64,000 nucleotides of DNA from Acanthochlamys bracteata (Eukaryota; Streptophyta; Magnoliopsida; Pandanales; Velloziaceae). Below the pieces are notes generated by a model. That model did no database searches. It saw nothing but the letters and a program-made list of their open reading frames with translations, and was not told the origin of the DNA. The stretch is from assembly GCA_019914995.1 (NCBI GenBank), contig CM034145.1:3224001-3288000 (forward strand), given 5' to 3'. Shown one piece after another: positions 1 to 11,640 of the stretch. The translations under genes were made by a program, and so were the position numbers. Position 1 is the stretch's first letter. Every line of letters starts with the position of its first letter.

Positions 1-131
1 CAGTTGCCAGGCAGTTGAAACTTTAATTCATGTCTCAACAAACTAAATTGCGCACATAGTTTCCAGGCAGTTGAAATTTTAATCTCCCTGTGTTCATTAG
101 TTGAAATTGTAATTCATGTCTCAACAAACTT
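1..131. repeat. Short degenerate direct repeats
   Basis: The motif caggcagttgaaa followed by tttaat occurs near 8-29 and 64-84. A longer copy reading agttgaaa..ttaattcatgtctcaacaaact occurs at about 14-44 and again at about 98-129. This is a small decayed tandem repeat at the window edge. I see no coding content. Confidence 0.5.
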
Positions 132-772
132 ACTGAATGTGTTCGCTAGTTGTCAAATTTGCACCATTACCAACTTGGAACGGCAAGAACAAGATGTATG
201 AGACATTAATTCCACAAAAACAATACCATCTTGCAATAGTTAACTTACTGTATTAAAATAGTAACCATAAGTCAAATACTGTTTGTCTACATTTTGAAGA
301 AATTTCTCAATAATAGAAGTTTACGTAAGGCGTATAAACAAAAGCAGAGCTAACAAACAACAATTAGAACATCAAATCACTATAAGATGAGCTTCTGATT
401 TGTTATACTATAATCATAACCAGTAGCAACGTGCATTTAAGTGCCAAAACTATGGCTATATTTGAATTCATTTGACACAAGGTAAACAGGTAAATGTCAC
501 CAAGTCTGAAGTACAATAACATTAGCAAACAGACTAATTAGCTTGTTAATATTGACGGAGGACAGAACCAAACAGACAGTGAGCCTACAGATATGAGCTT
601 CAGATCCTAGCTAATCAAAAGGGCCTTAGGGTGGGATGACTTGGAGTTTAAATACTTATCTAATGAGCTTAAAGAAACTATGAAACAGGAAATGACAAAT
701 TAACTGGAACAGCAAACAAATAAAACAGAAAAGCCCACAAACATATCCATATCGAAGCAAAGTAAGTCTAAC
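132..772. other. Spacer or intron of the CZIB-like locus, no exon seen
   Basis: AT-rich sequence downstream, in minus-strand sense, of the second CZIB-like exon. I looked on the minus strand for the exon that should carry the second CxxC pair of this family and did not find it. The rest of the gene, if it exists, lies left of the window. Confidence 0.4.
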
Positions 773-1377
773 CTTCTGAACAAGATGTGTAGCCCTTCCT
801 GTTGAGAGTGGGACGAACTCAGACAAGACCACGCATGTCGACTTATCGCTGACTTCACCCCAGTTCTCGCATTTCACCTAAAATCTCAACCAAAAAAAAA
901 AAAAAAAAGAGAAAGAATCAATAATAATTGAAAGTAACAATAGCTCTATGTATAAGAAGTACATACTGCAAGAAACAAATAGTTTCAGATCTATAAATGA
1001 TTAGCATCACAAGTGCTATGGAGCTTCAAAACAAATTCTGTAACTAAATAATCGAAATTCAAGCTTAAACCTAACACAAGCAGCATACCGAGAACGCATA
1101 AGAAATATTCAGCTCAACACTCAAACCACAATCCAAACGACAAATACAAGAATTGTAGAATCAAATTTAATGTGGCAACAGACCCAGAGACAACAGCACC
1201 ACCAATGACTTCTGGAAGAACCAGAAACCCAAGAATCGAAATCTGACGAAGAAAAAAAGAAAAAAGATAAATATCAGAATACCTTAAAGTAGAAGGGATA
1301 GTTGGTATCACCGCAACCGCCGCGGGGCTGGAGGCTAGCGATATCTTCAAGCTCGGCGTCCGATCGAGACCCACCAT
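773..1377 (-). pseudogene. CXXC zinc-binding protein (UPF0587/CZIB-like), decayed or partial
   Basis: Two minus-strand exons match the N-terminal half of the small eukaryotic UPF0587/C1orf123 (CZIB) family of zinc-binding proteins. Exon 1 ends at 1283 with a GT donor and reads AELEDIASLQPRGGC...YPFYFK. Exon 2 is 877-773 (AG acceptor, GT donor) and reads VKCENWGEVSDKSTC...HLVQK; the join is phase 0. Three things look broken. The ATG at 1377-1375, where the family's MV start would be, is out of frame with the conserved residues, and the conserved frame has no ATG upstream. The first zinc CxxC is CENW, a Cys-to-Trp change (TGG codon). The exon with the second CxxC is not visible in the 770 bp left of exon 2. 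Family assignment rests on recognised residues. Pseudogene status is inference; an unseen upstream exon is the alternative. Confidence 0.6.
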
Positions 1378-1589
1378 CTCTTCTCAGGTCAGAGTCGAAA
1401 TTCAAAACTTGAGAAGTAGTAAAAGAAATCGAGAGGAATCGAAGACGAAGAAGGGAGTGATCGATCAGATAGACGATTGCTACAGAGGGAACTGAAAAAT
1501 AGCTGGAAAGCAAAGCGATCGCCAGAGCAGGGAAGCGAACGGGTGGAAGAAGAAAATGAGTAGGACATTCTATCACCGTCTCCGCGCTG

Positions 1590-2400
1590 CTTTTTTTAAA
1601 AAAATATCCGAATCGAAGCTTTTCTTTTTCAGGGGCGTTTGGCGTCGCGTTTCCAGACGTTCAGACGCTCTATTTTATTTTACATTTTTAAAAAATAAAT
1701 TTATAATATTTTATAAAAATTTAAAAAATATATAAAAAAATTATATATTTTTATTACTTATAAAATAAATTTTAATTTTGAAGTAAATAAAATATTTTTT
1801 AAATGCTTCTAAAACATTTTTATCTAAACATCAAAATCATTGTTATGTGTTTTTTTGGAGCTTTAAAAGTTCGAAAAAAGTTCGGCGAAACGGGGTTACA
1901 GTCACATGTGCCAGTTGAGCTACTAGGGTGCCAGGTTTTACTCGTTCCTGATCTCCTAGTTTATTTAATTATCATTTAGCTGATGTGTTCCCTAATTAGT
2001 CTGTGTGCCTTGTGCCACAATTGTACTGGAGTCTGGAGGAGCCATCAGCTGATCAGAAGTAGACATTTGAGAGATGTGATATCTTTTTCGTATATGGCAG
2101 CAGGCTAATTCAAGGAAAAGGAGTAGGATTCTGGAGTAGGAATCAAGTTTCGTATGGGCTTTAGGAAAGGCATTAGATTGCAACGTTACAACTCATAACT
2201 TTGAAGTTTTACCTAAACTGATAAGGACATCTTTGTCAAGTAGTTCCTCACCCAAAAAAAAAAAAAAAAAGACATCTTTGTAAAGTATATTTGTGGCAAA
2301 CTTTACATACAATGTATACTGATAAGCCGATCTTTCATTGAAAGGGGATGTAGACACAAATAGCTCATTCTACTAATTTGAGCGGCGGCAGTTTTCTTGT
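1590..2400. other. AT-rich spacer without a recognised gene
   Basis: Contains a very AT-rich stretch (1660-1850) and a segment at 1992-2183 with a 63-codon minus-strand open frame that I do not recognise. A 17-base A run near 2255 is flanked by two copies of gacatctttgt (about 2226 and 2271), like a small duplication with a poly-A insert. Confidence 0.4.
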
Positions 2401-2406
2401 TCATTC

Positions 2407-2452
2407 AGTTTTTAAGTCTTTTTTGTGTTAAGGTCCAAAAGACTTAAAAACT
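2407..2452. repeat. Perfect 16-bp inverted repeat (hairpin)
   Basis: The arm agtttttaagtctttt at 2407-2422 is the exact reverse complement of 2437-2452, with a 14-base loop. It lies in an AT-rich spacer, possibly a MITE relic or a foldback. Confidence 0.6.
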
Positions 2453-5400
2453 AAATAAAAAAATTGCTTATAAAAACAAAATATAAATAGTTCTATTACA
2501 ATATTTATATACTTATATATTTTGAGTGGTACTTTAAATATTTTTATTTAAAAATAACTCAAAAAGATTATTGTGTCATATCTTCATTATAAGTTATATG
2601 TTGCATCATTTTAGTTGTAAGTTTTCAGTCTTGACGCAATTGCAAGTTGACACCTCAACTATCTCATTCCTTTTTTATATTTTTTGGTATTTAATTATTC
2701 TTCTATATGTGTTAAATGCGAATTTCAAAAATACTGTTCAAACAATAATTATCAAGATATCACATGCTAATTGAGAAAGTATTGAATATCTTCTTAAATT
2801 AGTCTTTCACAAAATCAAAATTTAAAACTTTCTCAATTGCCGTTGTCCTTAATGATGACAATATCTTAATTATTTTAAAATATTTTTTCAAATTCCATGA
2901 ATACTGTATGCTGCTCAATGTCGAAGTTGGTGTTAATTGATCGAAATCAAATATCAATTGGTCATTTTTTCTTCTTAATTTAATGGGTTTGTGGGTTATC
3001 AATTGTTGTTAATTCCTTAGGTTGCCAAACCTAACTTTATAAAAATCATACACTTCACACAACTTGTTACGGATTTAGTAATTTGTTATCACAAATTCAA
3101 ATATAAATATATAAATAAGAGTACTGAAAAATATCAAAATTTGAATCTAAGATCTAATATAAAGGCAAGACAATATAATTAAATAGCTCTAAATATCAAT
3201 ATATTTTTAATTTGTTTATCATTATAAGTATGGCTACAAGTAATGTATCTGTCATATTCAAACGCAACATACTCTCCATATTAAGAATTGAATTTAAGTA
3301 ATGGAGAATTAAGATAGTATAGTAAAAAACTTGTAAAAAAGTACACAAAATTTTCATTGATAATCTAGTAAAAGTCAGTAAATATATTATTACCCATATT
3401 TATATTATAAAAAATCATAAGCATACTTTTATTTATCTAAATTATTATCAGATAATAGAGTTCTATTTTACTGGCATATTAAGGCTAAACTTTTGAAATT
3501 TCAAATGTTCGATTATGAAATATCATTTATATTAAGATAAATGTTGTTTTGAACTAGTTTGACAAGAAGCTTCATACCTAATTGTTTTATTAAGTTGATA
3601 TATGGGAAGCACAATGTTGATATAGTAAGGTTACACTCCTCTATAAGCTTAGCTCTATCTTAAAAAATCGAATCGCGTTTGTATTGGCTGAAGCATTGTT
3701 TCATGTGATGATAATGATGTGATTTTTTATTTCAAATTTTTATTTATTTATAATGTATTCAGAAATATTTTATCATCATGTGTACAATCAATAAGTTTAA
3801 AACCATTTTTTTGTTTGCATAACTCATTACAATCTAAATAATGTGTAACAATATTTAACTAATATTGTTTAGATCCACCACTCCAAATAACAAATATTAA
3901 TATAATATAAAAATATAACGAATTTAACTCAGATTTTAATTCAGTTTGCAACTTAGTATAATAAGCAATAATATTACTTTTATTAGTTACTATAGTAACT
4001 TTTAAAAATTTTTGGATAATATGTTATTTGAATATGCTCTTTATAATAAAATTATTTATCAAAATCAATAAGCAAACATATCACAATTTATACGGAAGAG
4101 AGGTTCCCTAACAATATTAGAGTTACAAGATCTAGTATTTATCAAACCCTTGATATTGAATTGAAGTTGAATTATTAATGCTTTCTATTGATTTCTGTTT
4201 CGCAGCATATCTCTTACTATTGATTATGAAATATTGGGTTCTTGTATTAGGATCAGTAGTTAGAGCTTTGTGTAAAATTATATTTCGTTATTTTTTTTAT
4301 TTAGTACCATAATTTTGCACTGTATATTCCATACTCAAACAGTTTTCAGTCTTAGTAGTTATAATTATTGAACATTTTGTTATAGTTGATGTCGACACTG
4401 AAGTCGAACCTACTTCCAACATTCGGGGTTGGAGAGTTTTGTCGGCTCTGTGTTGGAATTTTTTCTTTTTTTTTTTACATTTGAGAAACTTCTGTGTCTA
4501 TTCTATATAGGCTACATCTATATTATCTAAATATTGATCGTTCATGCTATAGTCATCTATATCAACATTAACAGCATAAAATTTGAATACATTTAAAATA
4601 AGAAATGAGAATATTAAAAAAGTTTTTTATAATGTGAGAAAGAATGAATCTTTCAAAATTTGAAAAAAGAGTCGAGCTGAAAATTTGTGCGAGTACCGTA
4701 AATTTGAATTTTTGAAGAAAGATAGAAAATATTCATAAAAGTGAGTTGTGTTTGAAGGAAAATAGAAGGTATTCATGCTGATGTCAGTCAACAGTAAGCT
4801 GTTATTGCCGGTCAGGCAAGTATTGATTCCGATATTTATCGATTAGGTAACGATAGATTCTGATCGTTGCAAGTCAGAGCTGTTCACCAACGATTAAAAT
4901 AGACAGTTATGGTCTCCTAATGGTCATTTGCTGACGGTTAACAATCAACTTCGACCGCTAAAGATCAAAGTAGACCTTTGTTGGTAATTTTGTTAAAATA
5001 CAACTAACCTAAATATTAATTGGGTCAACTATCAACGTTAATTAAGACAACATGCAATTTTGACCGATCAATAAAACTTATGGTCGGATGGACAAGTCAT
5101 TTTCTGGGCTGACAAAGTCGGCGCTATACTATTTGATAGACAGCACTGAGTGGCCCGTCGTGTCACGGTCAGCGAGCTAGGCATGCCTTTGCCTGGGCCA
5201 CTAATCGAGCGCATGACTCATTTAGTCGACCCTATATTTTTACCTATACTTGTAATACGATCAATCAAATATGTTTTCATGAAGTTTTACCAAAATTCTG
5301 TCATCTCGTTTCTCTTTGTCAAAAGTATTTTTAACAAATTTCTTTTTAAGCAACAACTTTGTTGTAGGTGAAGCTTTCCCTATTGATAGGAATATTCAAA

Positions 5401-5596
5401 GTATATTGGGATGATGAATAGCAAGGATTAATAGATTTTGTTTATGGTCTCCTGCTTCCAGAAGTTGCAAATTCCTTCTCGTTCACTTAGCTCCGGAGGA
5501 AAGGAGCTTTTATAGAGCTAACGTGACAGTTCAAGTCCTACCAACCCAGCCCCCAGCACTATATGAATGAAAGCTGAGAAAACAGAAGAAAGGGGC
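2453..5596. other. Long AT-rich spacer upstream of the glycosylase gene
   Basis: No gene is recognised on either strand. Around 4780-5230 the base composition rises, with repeated motifs around gaccg and cgatta. This resembles transposon debris, but I cannot assign it. The last 150 bases before 5657 are a plausible 5' leader, with an in-frame stop at 5597-5599. Confidence 0.4.
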
Positions 5597-5656
5597 TGAA
5601 GTGCCCAAATCTATTATATCGAAGAAAGCGTGCCACAACCAAGCATAGAGAAAAAT

Positions 5657-7203
5657 ATGTTGGAGAGAAATCCCCGACTGAGAGACGCGGAGAGGAAATC
5701 ATCGCCCCAAAGAAAAAACCCCTCTCCGTCCAAACACCTGCACAGAGTATATCCAGTGAGCTTGCAGAGGAGCAGCTCTAGCTTTAGTAACCTGAGCACC
5801 CTGTCATCACTCTCCCTCTCGCAGAACTCGAACGATTCATCACTTAACTTCTCCATGTCCAGCTGGGATAGGAAATTCTCATCGTCTTTTCAAGGGATCC
5901 TCAGGTCTCTGAGGAGAAGAAGAGAGGTTGTAGATGGTATGAGTCCAGGTAAAGAGAGCAAAGATTGCTCATTTGATGAAGAAGACAGCGGGGGGGCTAT
6001 TAGGAGATGCAACTGGATTACCAAGTACAGTGGTAAGTTACCAATTCATTATTTCTGCTTGCCGCATGTATTGGACCGATTCTTCAAAATTCAAAGCCTC
6101 TAAGTTGAACCAACAAATTGACACCATTGCAGATGGTGTGTATGTCACTTTCCATGATGAATGCTGGGGAGTTCCAGTTTATGATGACAGGTGAAATGTT
6201 GCTACTACTCGTCCACTTCAGCGTGTATTAGAGAAAGTCATGCTAACGCCAGGTTCGTGTCTAATATTATATATGCAGTCAGCTTTTTGAACTCCTAGCA
6301 TTATCAGGAATGCTCATTGATCTCAACTGGACAGAAATTCTAAAGAGAAGAGAGCAGTACAGGTTACCATGTTCAACCATACTCAAAACTGCTTAATTTT
6401 TGGGTCTAAATATCTTATTTTGCGTTAGACATGCAACTGTGCGGCACAAAGGGGCTCCAATGGAACATGTAGCTGCAGGAACTCAAGTCAACCAGCCTAT
6501 GAAGAGATCATCTTAAAATTAAGAAACTCATTTATAATAATGCATGCGAAAACTTGGATTGTGCCACAGCAGTTATCTGTTTGGCATGAAAATTTGTAGT
6601 TAGACTGTTTTTGTATCTAGTTAATTGAACCTGAAAAGATTTTGTGATGCAGGGAGGTTTTTGCCAAATTTGATTACGATATTGTCGCAAAAATGGAGGA
6701 GAAGGACATCCTTGAGATAAGTTTGAACAAGGAACTCATGCTAGTGGAGTGCAGGGTCAGGTGTATTGTAGATAATGCAAAGTGCATACAAAAGGCGAGC
6801 CTTATTTTCATTGAAACGTATAATGAATATCCATGTAAATACTTTAGCATTTGATCTGATAATCGAGTTTTTCCTTAGTCGTTTTTTCGATCTTCTTCTT
6901 CTTCTTATATAGGTTGTGAAAGAATTTGGTTCCTTTAGCGCGTATATATGGGGCCATGTGAATTATAGGCCAATGATCAACAGATACAAGTACCAAAGAA
7001 GTGTCCCTCTGAGGACCCCAAAATCAGAGGCCATAAGCAGGGATATGTTGAAGCGAGGGTTCTGGTTGGTGGGCCCTGTCATCATTTACTCCTTCATGCA
7101 AACTGCAGGAATGGTGATTGATCATCTTGTAGACTGTTTCCGGTTCGGCGAGTGCCTTACACTTGTGGAGAGTAGTGCATGGGACATGAATAACGGTGCT
7201 TGA
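5657..7203 (+). CDS. DNA-3-methyladenine glycosylase I-like protein (TAG family)
   Basis: A base-excision-repair glycosylase homologue of the HhH-GPD TAG family, expected to remove 3-methyladenine from alkylated DNA. Exons are 5657-6032, 6133-6190, 6279-6362, 6653-6794 and 6913-7203; phases join cleanly and give 316 aa. Residues 1-110 are a Ser/Arg-rich, low-complexity N-terminal extension typical of plant members. The catalytic domain follows from about residue 116. The four zinc-site residues of TAG are visible: C118 (RCNW), H133 (FHDECWG), H291 and C295 (DHLVDC). Conserved blocks QLFELLALSGM, RCIVDNAKCI and NRYKYQRSVPLRTPKSEAIS are present. The start is the first ATG after the in-frame stop at 5597-5599. 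Intron 4 uses a GC donor (AAG|GCGAGC at 6794/6795) with an AG acceptor, because no GT donor keeps the conserved CIQK-VVKEFGSF join. I infer an intact nuclear gene. Activity is not proven, since plants have several divergent paralogues. Confidence 0.93.
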
Positions 7204-8130
7204 TGAATCAATGTCCAGACGGTTTATTATTTTTTTGTTTAAACAAGGAGCTCCTCATGTTATGCGAATTATCACATCGAGTAAATCCTTCATGTGAAGA
7301 ACCGGTTGATTTAGGACCTAAAATCTACATCTAGGATGCCTAGTACTGTTGCTGTATGGTTAAACAAATTAATTAAGCCCTGGTGCTTGTTTTATTTAGA
7401 TGGTGTACAGATACTTGTATCCACTAGTTGGAACTAATCCGTAAGGAATGAATACTGATGAACATGGCCGGGGTTCCCACTTTTGCCTTTCACTTGGCAA
7501 GGCTGGTGACTATATGAATGAAGTAGTTACTAAATAAAGGTGTTAGTGAACTTACTGATACCCAACTACTGGTGACTAGTAGTGGTGTTATTTGTTATTG
7601 TTTTGTTAGTAGGATTAGTCTCCAATATTTCCTACTTTTTGCTAAAGTAGTGGGCTAAGTTATATGCTGTCGATGTATTTATAAAGTTTTAAATTTTAAA
7701 TTTTAATTGTATATTTTTTAATCAATTTTTTATTAATATTTTATAAAAAATTTTTAAATTTTAACAATGCAAAAAAAATTGATATAATAAAATTTTATTA
7801 TTATTTATTATTATTATTATTATTTTGAAATAAAAATATAGATTTTATTTAAAATAACATTTAAATATCTTCCTTTTAAATTTTTTTTAAGAAACATTCA
7901 TAAATATTCCATAAATATTTACAATTTTCCAAGTTTCTAAGTGTTCTAGAATAGCGTTACTAAACTTGCCCGCATAAATCTATCTAATATTTTGCAGCCA
8001 TTTCGCTATAGTGAATACACATGCAAAACTCGCCCACGAGTTGTTTGATTAAATGCTTGACCTAATTCTGTCTAATATTTTATAGAACAAATAGTGTTGT
8101 GAAGATCGAATCATGATCCATCGACCTAGA
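7204..8130. other. 3' flank and AT-rich spacer
   Basis: Presumed 3' UTR of the glycosylase gene, then an AT-rich spacer. A (tta)n microsatellite lies at about 7800-7827. No further gene is seen. Confidence 0.45.
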
Positions 8131-9227
8131 TATAGGTCTTGTTTGGCTGTGCTTTGTTGGATATTAAGCTCAAAAAAAAAAAGTACAAACTAGTAAATTA
8201 AGTGTTTAGATATTACAAATTTAAGCTGCTTTAGGGTACTTTCAATAATTGTATTTAAAAAAATATTTTAGAAATGCTTTTAAAGAAAAGCACCGCTGCA
8301 CTTTTTTGGCTACCCTGCGAAAAGATGATAATGGTAATGATAAGTTTGTAAAATTACCATGTTATATAAATTATTTTATTGCATCTAATTCACCACATCT
8401 TCTCATTTCTTCCTCCTTCATTCTGTGCTGCTCCACTCTTCAAACCCTGGCTCTCTCGGTCGACACCAATCTCCGACGCTGATGATCTTTTCGTCTCCGC
8501 CAGCAAATAGAGTCTTATTTTCTCCGTCTCATACAGCTAAAAAGCCAAATATTTTTTCATCCCGACACCGATCTCAATCTCGTTTTCTTGACTTCTTCGT
8601 TCGGCCAATCTCGATCTCGTATGCTTTGGATTTTCTTTACTATAGCTCTTCCCGCCATATCTTCTGTCGATCTAGTATGTTTGGATTTTTTTTTAGTGTG
8701 TTTTTCCTTTTTTGTTTTTGTTTTTGTATTGACGATAATGGTTTAACAGAACGGTATAGTAATTTTTGAGTGTGTATGGCATGTGTATTTGCGCTTTATT
8801 TGTTTCGCGTATATGGCTTAGTATTTTTTTGTTCTCAGTTTACAGTGCAAATGGTGAGTTGTTTTTCATAACAATTTGCAATGCTTGTTGTTTTTTTCTC
8901 AAGTAATGCTTGCAGATGGTGAGTGCTTCTCCATGCAGTTCATATAGTTCTTGCATATGATGAGTGCCTATAGATATTATTGTTCCTCTCTCGGATTTAA
9001 TAGTGAAACTAAAAGTATTATTATTTTAATTCATGTTGTGTTTTTAATTATTTTTTTTTACTTGACATGTTTAGATTGCTCTATGCAAAAGTATTGTATA
9101 TGTAATCTTTCATTGAGCTTCTCTCCCTTGTGGTATAAATGTATTTTACTAGCTTTGCACAGTCATTTTTTTTTTTGTGTATTGCTTTTGAATAATACTA
9201 AAATGAGATGCTTGGTTGTCTTATAAT
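8131..9227. other. Unassigned region, possible left part of a DNA element
   Basis: At 8135-8165 the sequence reads like a plant DNA-transposon end (gtcttgtttggctgtgcttt), followed by motifs such as aatgcttttaaagaaaagcac. A pyrimidine-rich stretch at 8390-8660 resembles a gene leader. Open frames here are short and unrecognised. I could not find a matching inverted end to the right, so the element idea is weak. Confidence 0.25.
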
Positions 9228-10200
9228 CTTGGAGCCCCTTTTGACGGCATGATAGGAATTCTTATATTGAATGAGATGTTTGTCTAATTTAATTGTTAAT
9301 GATATCATGATAGTGGAATGGATGCTACACTTATCTTAACCAAATATATTTGGTTGTTGCCTATATGTATCCTTACTGGCTCTATGATAATTTTTTAGAG
9401 ATTGTTGGTTATCCTTACCGGCAAGTATTGAATTTTAAGATATATTTGCATATGCTTGCCCCAATCGGCCCTATCTTGATTCTTGAGAGATTATCGCCTA
9501 ACCTTGCTGCCCCTATGATGATCTCTGAGGATTTGTTGTCTTAGACATTGCTAAAATGAGATAATTTGTTGCCTTATTATCTTACAGCTCCTTTTGGATG
9601 ATATGATAGAAATTGTTATCTTAAATGAGATGTTTGGCTAGATTTATGATTATTGATATCATGATAGTAGAATGAATGCTACACTTATCTTAACTAAGTA
9701 TATTTGATTGTTGCCTATACTTACCCTTACTATCCCTATAACGATTTTTAATAGATTGTTGAATATCCTTACTAACTTGGCTTAATTTTTCAGATGTTGT
9801 TGCCTATGTTTACACTTGATGCTCTATGATGATTTTTTAGAAATTGTTAGTTATACAATGTTAACATGAGATAATTGGCTATCCTTGCTGGCCTATTTTT
9901 TGAATTATTGTGGTAGTATAGCTTGTTGCTGTATGATGATTTTTTAGAGTTTTTTGTTTTATACAATGCTAAAATAAGATGTTATTCTTGTTGGCATATT
10001 TTTTGAGTTATTATGGTAGTATTGTCTATGGTCAGCCTTGCTGTTCTATGATGATTTTTTAGGGTTTATTTTTGTCTTATATAATGTTAAAATAAGATAC
10101 TATCATTGCTGGTTTTTGGAGTTACTGTGGTAGTGTTGTCTATGCTCAGCCTTGCTCTCCCTATGATCATTCTTTAGAATCTTTTGAGGGATTTGTTTCA
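9228..10200. repeat. Degenerate direct-repeat cluster (about 195-bp pair plus about 110-bp units)
   Basis: A block of about 195 bp at 9228-9420 recurs at about 9580-9777. Shared strings include gatatcatgatagt, gaatg.atgctacacttatcttaac and tttg.ttgttgcctata. To its right a shorter motif, ctatgatgattttttag followed by an aatg.taaaat.agat segment, recurs near 9818, 9926, 10040 and 10155, a spacing of about 110 bp. Related copies lie near 9380, 9512 and 9735. No protein is recognised. Confidence 0.6.
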
Positions 10201-11640
10201 TATGTTTAAATGAAATTTTTAAAATCACGTCGGTTAAGAAAGATGAACCCAATTAGGTGGATAGATGCTGCGCATTTTAAGTGTTTTGAAATTTGTGAAT
10301 AAGAGATATATAAGAAAAATAAGCTGGAAACCCATTTTAATGCAAGGCTAGGCAAATATCAAAATCTCATTTGAAGAATTTTATTGTGATGTTATAAAGA
10401 GTGATTACAATAATTATAAATCGTTGGTTCATGAAGAGTCTGATTTAGAATGTATGATCGTATAATATTTACGTTAAGATTTATTTGATATTGTCAATAA
10501 TTGACTCTATTAGTTGTTCAATATTTATTTAATATTTTTACACTATAAAAATAAAAATCAATTTATAGAGATTTAAATACATATCAAAATTATTTATTAA
10601 TTTATAGTAATAATACTAAATTTACCAAATAATATAGAATACTTTTTGGTAATTATTTAATATATTTTTTAAATTTAATATTATAATAATTATTATACAA
10701 TAAATTTTATTCAAATTTAATTATTGATTTATATCAATAATATGATTTGTTAATAAATTTATAAATATTGATATAAGTAGTTATTTATATAATTTTTACA
10801 TAATAAAATTATTTAATATTAAAAAATAAATAATATATAAAAAAGAATTAAAAATTTTATAATATATCAATTATTATATATTTAGATTATTTCAGTTATT
10901 ATATATTTAATATAGAAATAAACATAAAGTTTATCCAAGCATTTTATTCAGCTTTCAGTAATAAAATATACGATATCGTAAAAATTTATCTAAATATTTT
11001 TTAGTAAATATTTCATAGCTGTTTACAATATTCTAAATCAGCTTTATTTTAAAAATATAAAAGTTTCGGCATATTTCCCAATCCTCGGGGCGGACAACAT
11101 CATTATACAATCAAATGGTAAACGATCTGAACGACCTAGTTTTTTGGTTTACTTTTTTGGGTTAATTCAAAGATAAGTAGTAGCTTTTCTTTTCCTTTTT
11201 TTCAATATGTGTGTTTAACTAAATTGTGGCTTTGTTAATTTCAATCCATATATATTAATATTTCAATAACTTATAGGGGTTGACTTAAATTGTTTAAAAT
11301 AAAGAATTTTTAAAAAAAATTATTTTAGAATTTTTTAATAAAATAAATACTTATTTTGTCTTTATAAGAGTCTGAAAATCGAGTTTGTTTGTTTTTATAT
11401 AAATAATAAAAAATTATTCATGTAAAAGTTTTATAACATATATTTTATTTATTAAAATTTAAAATTTTAAAAATATTGAAAAATATTTATTGAAATTCAA
11501 AAGCTGAAAGTAAATGGAGAAGCACAGCGCCGAGCAAAGATCAATATGACCGGCTTTTAGGTAGCGATCTTTCACATTTAATTAATAATAAATAATTAAT
11601 TAATGTTAACTATTATTATTTAATTATTAAAAAAAGCGCG
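10201..11640. other. AT-rich spacer upstream of the kinase gene
   Basis: Very AT-rich sequence, with 10480-11060 extreme in composition. No gene is recognised. The promoter of the kinase gene must lie within or just after the right end; no clear TATA box could be chosen by eye. Confidence 0.35.

Noticed and set aside
1114-1377. 87-codon minus-strand frame starting at the CZIB-like ATG
   Set aside because: It is out of frame with the conserved CZIB residues and runs through the intron. It reflects the broken start, not a protein.
1620-1900. Possible MITE starting at aggggcgtttggcg near 1630
   Set aside because: The right side (cgaaacggggtta near 1885-1900) does not give matching inverted ends or a target-site duplication.
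8425-8769. 114-codon plus-strand frame in a pyrimidine-rich stretch
   Set aside because: The composition explains the open frame (Ser/Phe-rich). It is not recognised and has no supporting downstream exons.
8135-11060. A 3-kb DNA transposon suggested by gtcttgtttggctgtgcttt on the left and repeated aagctg-type words on the right
   Set aside because: No inverted partner of the left end and no target-site duplication could be found, so boundaries cannot be supported.
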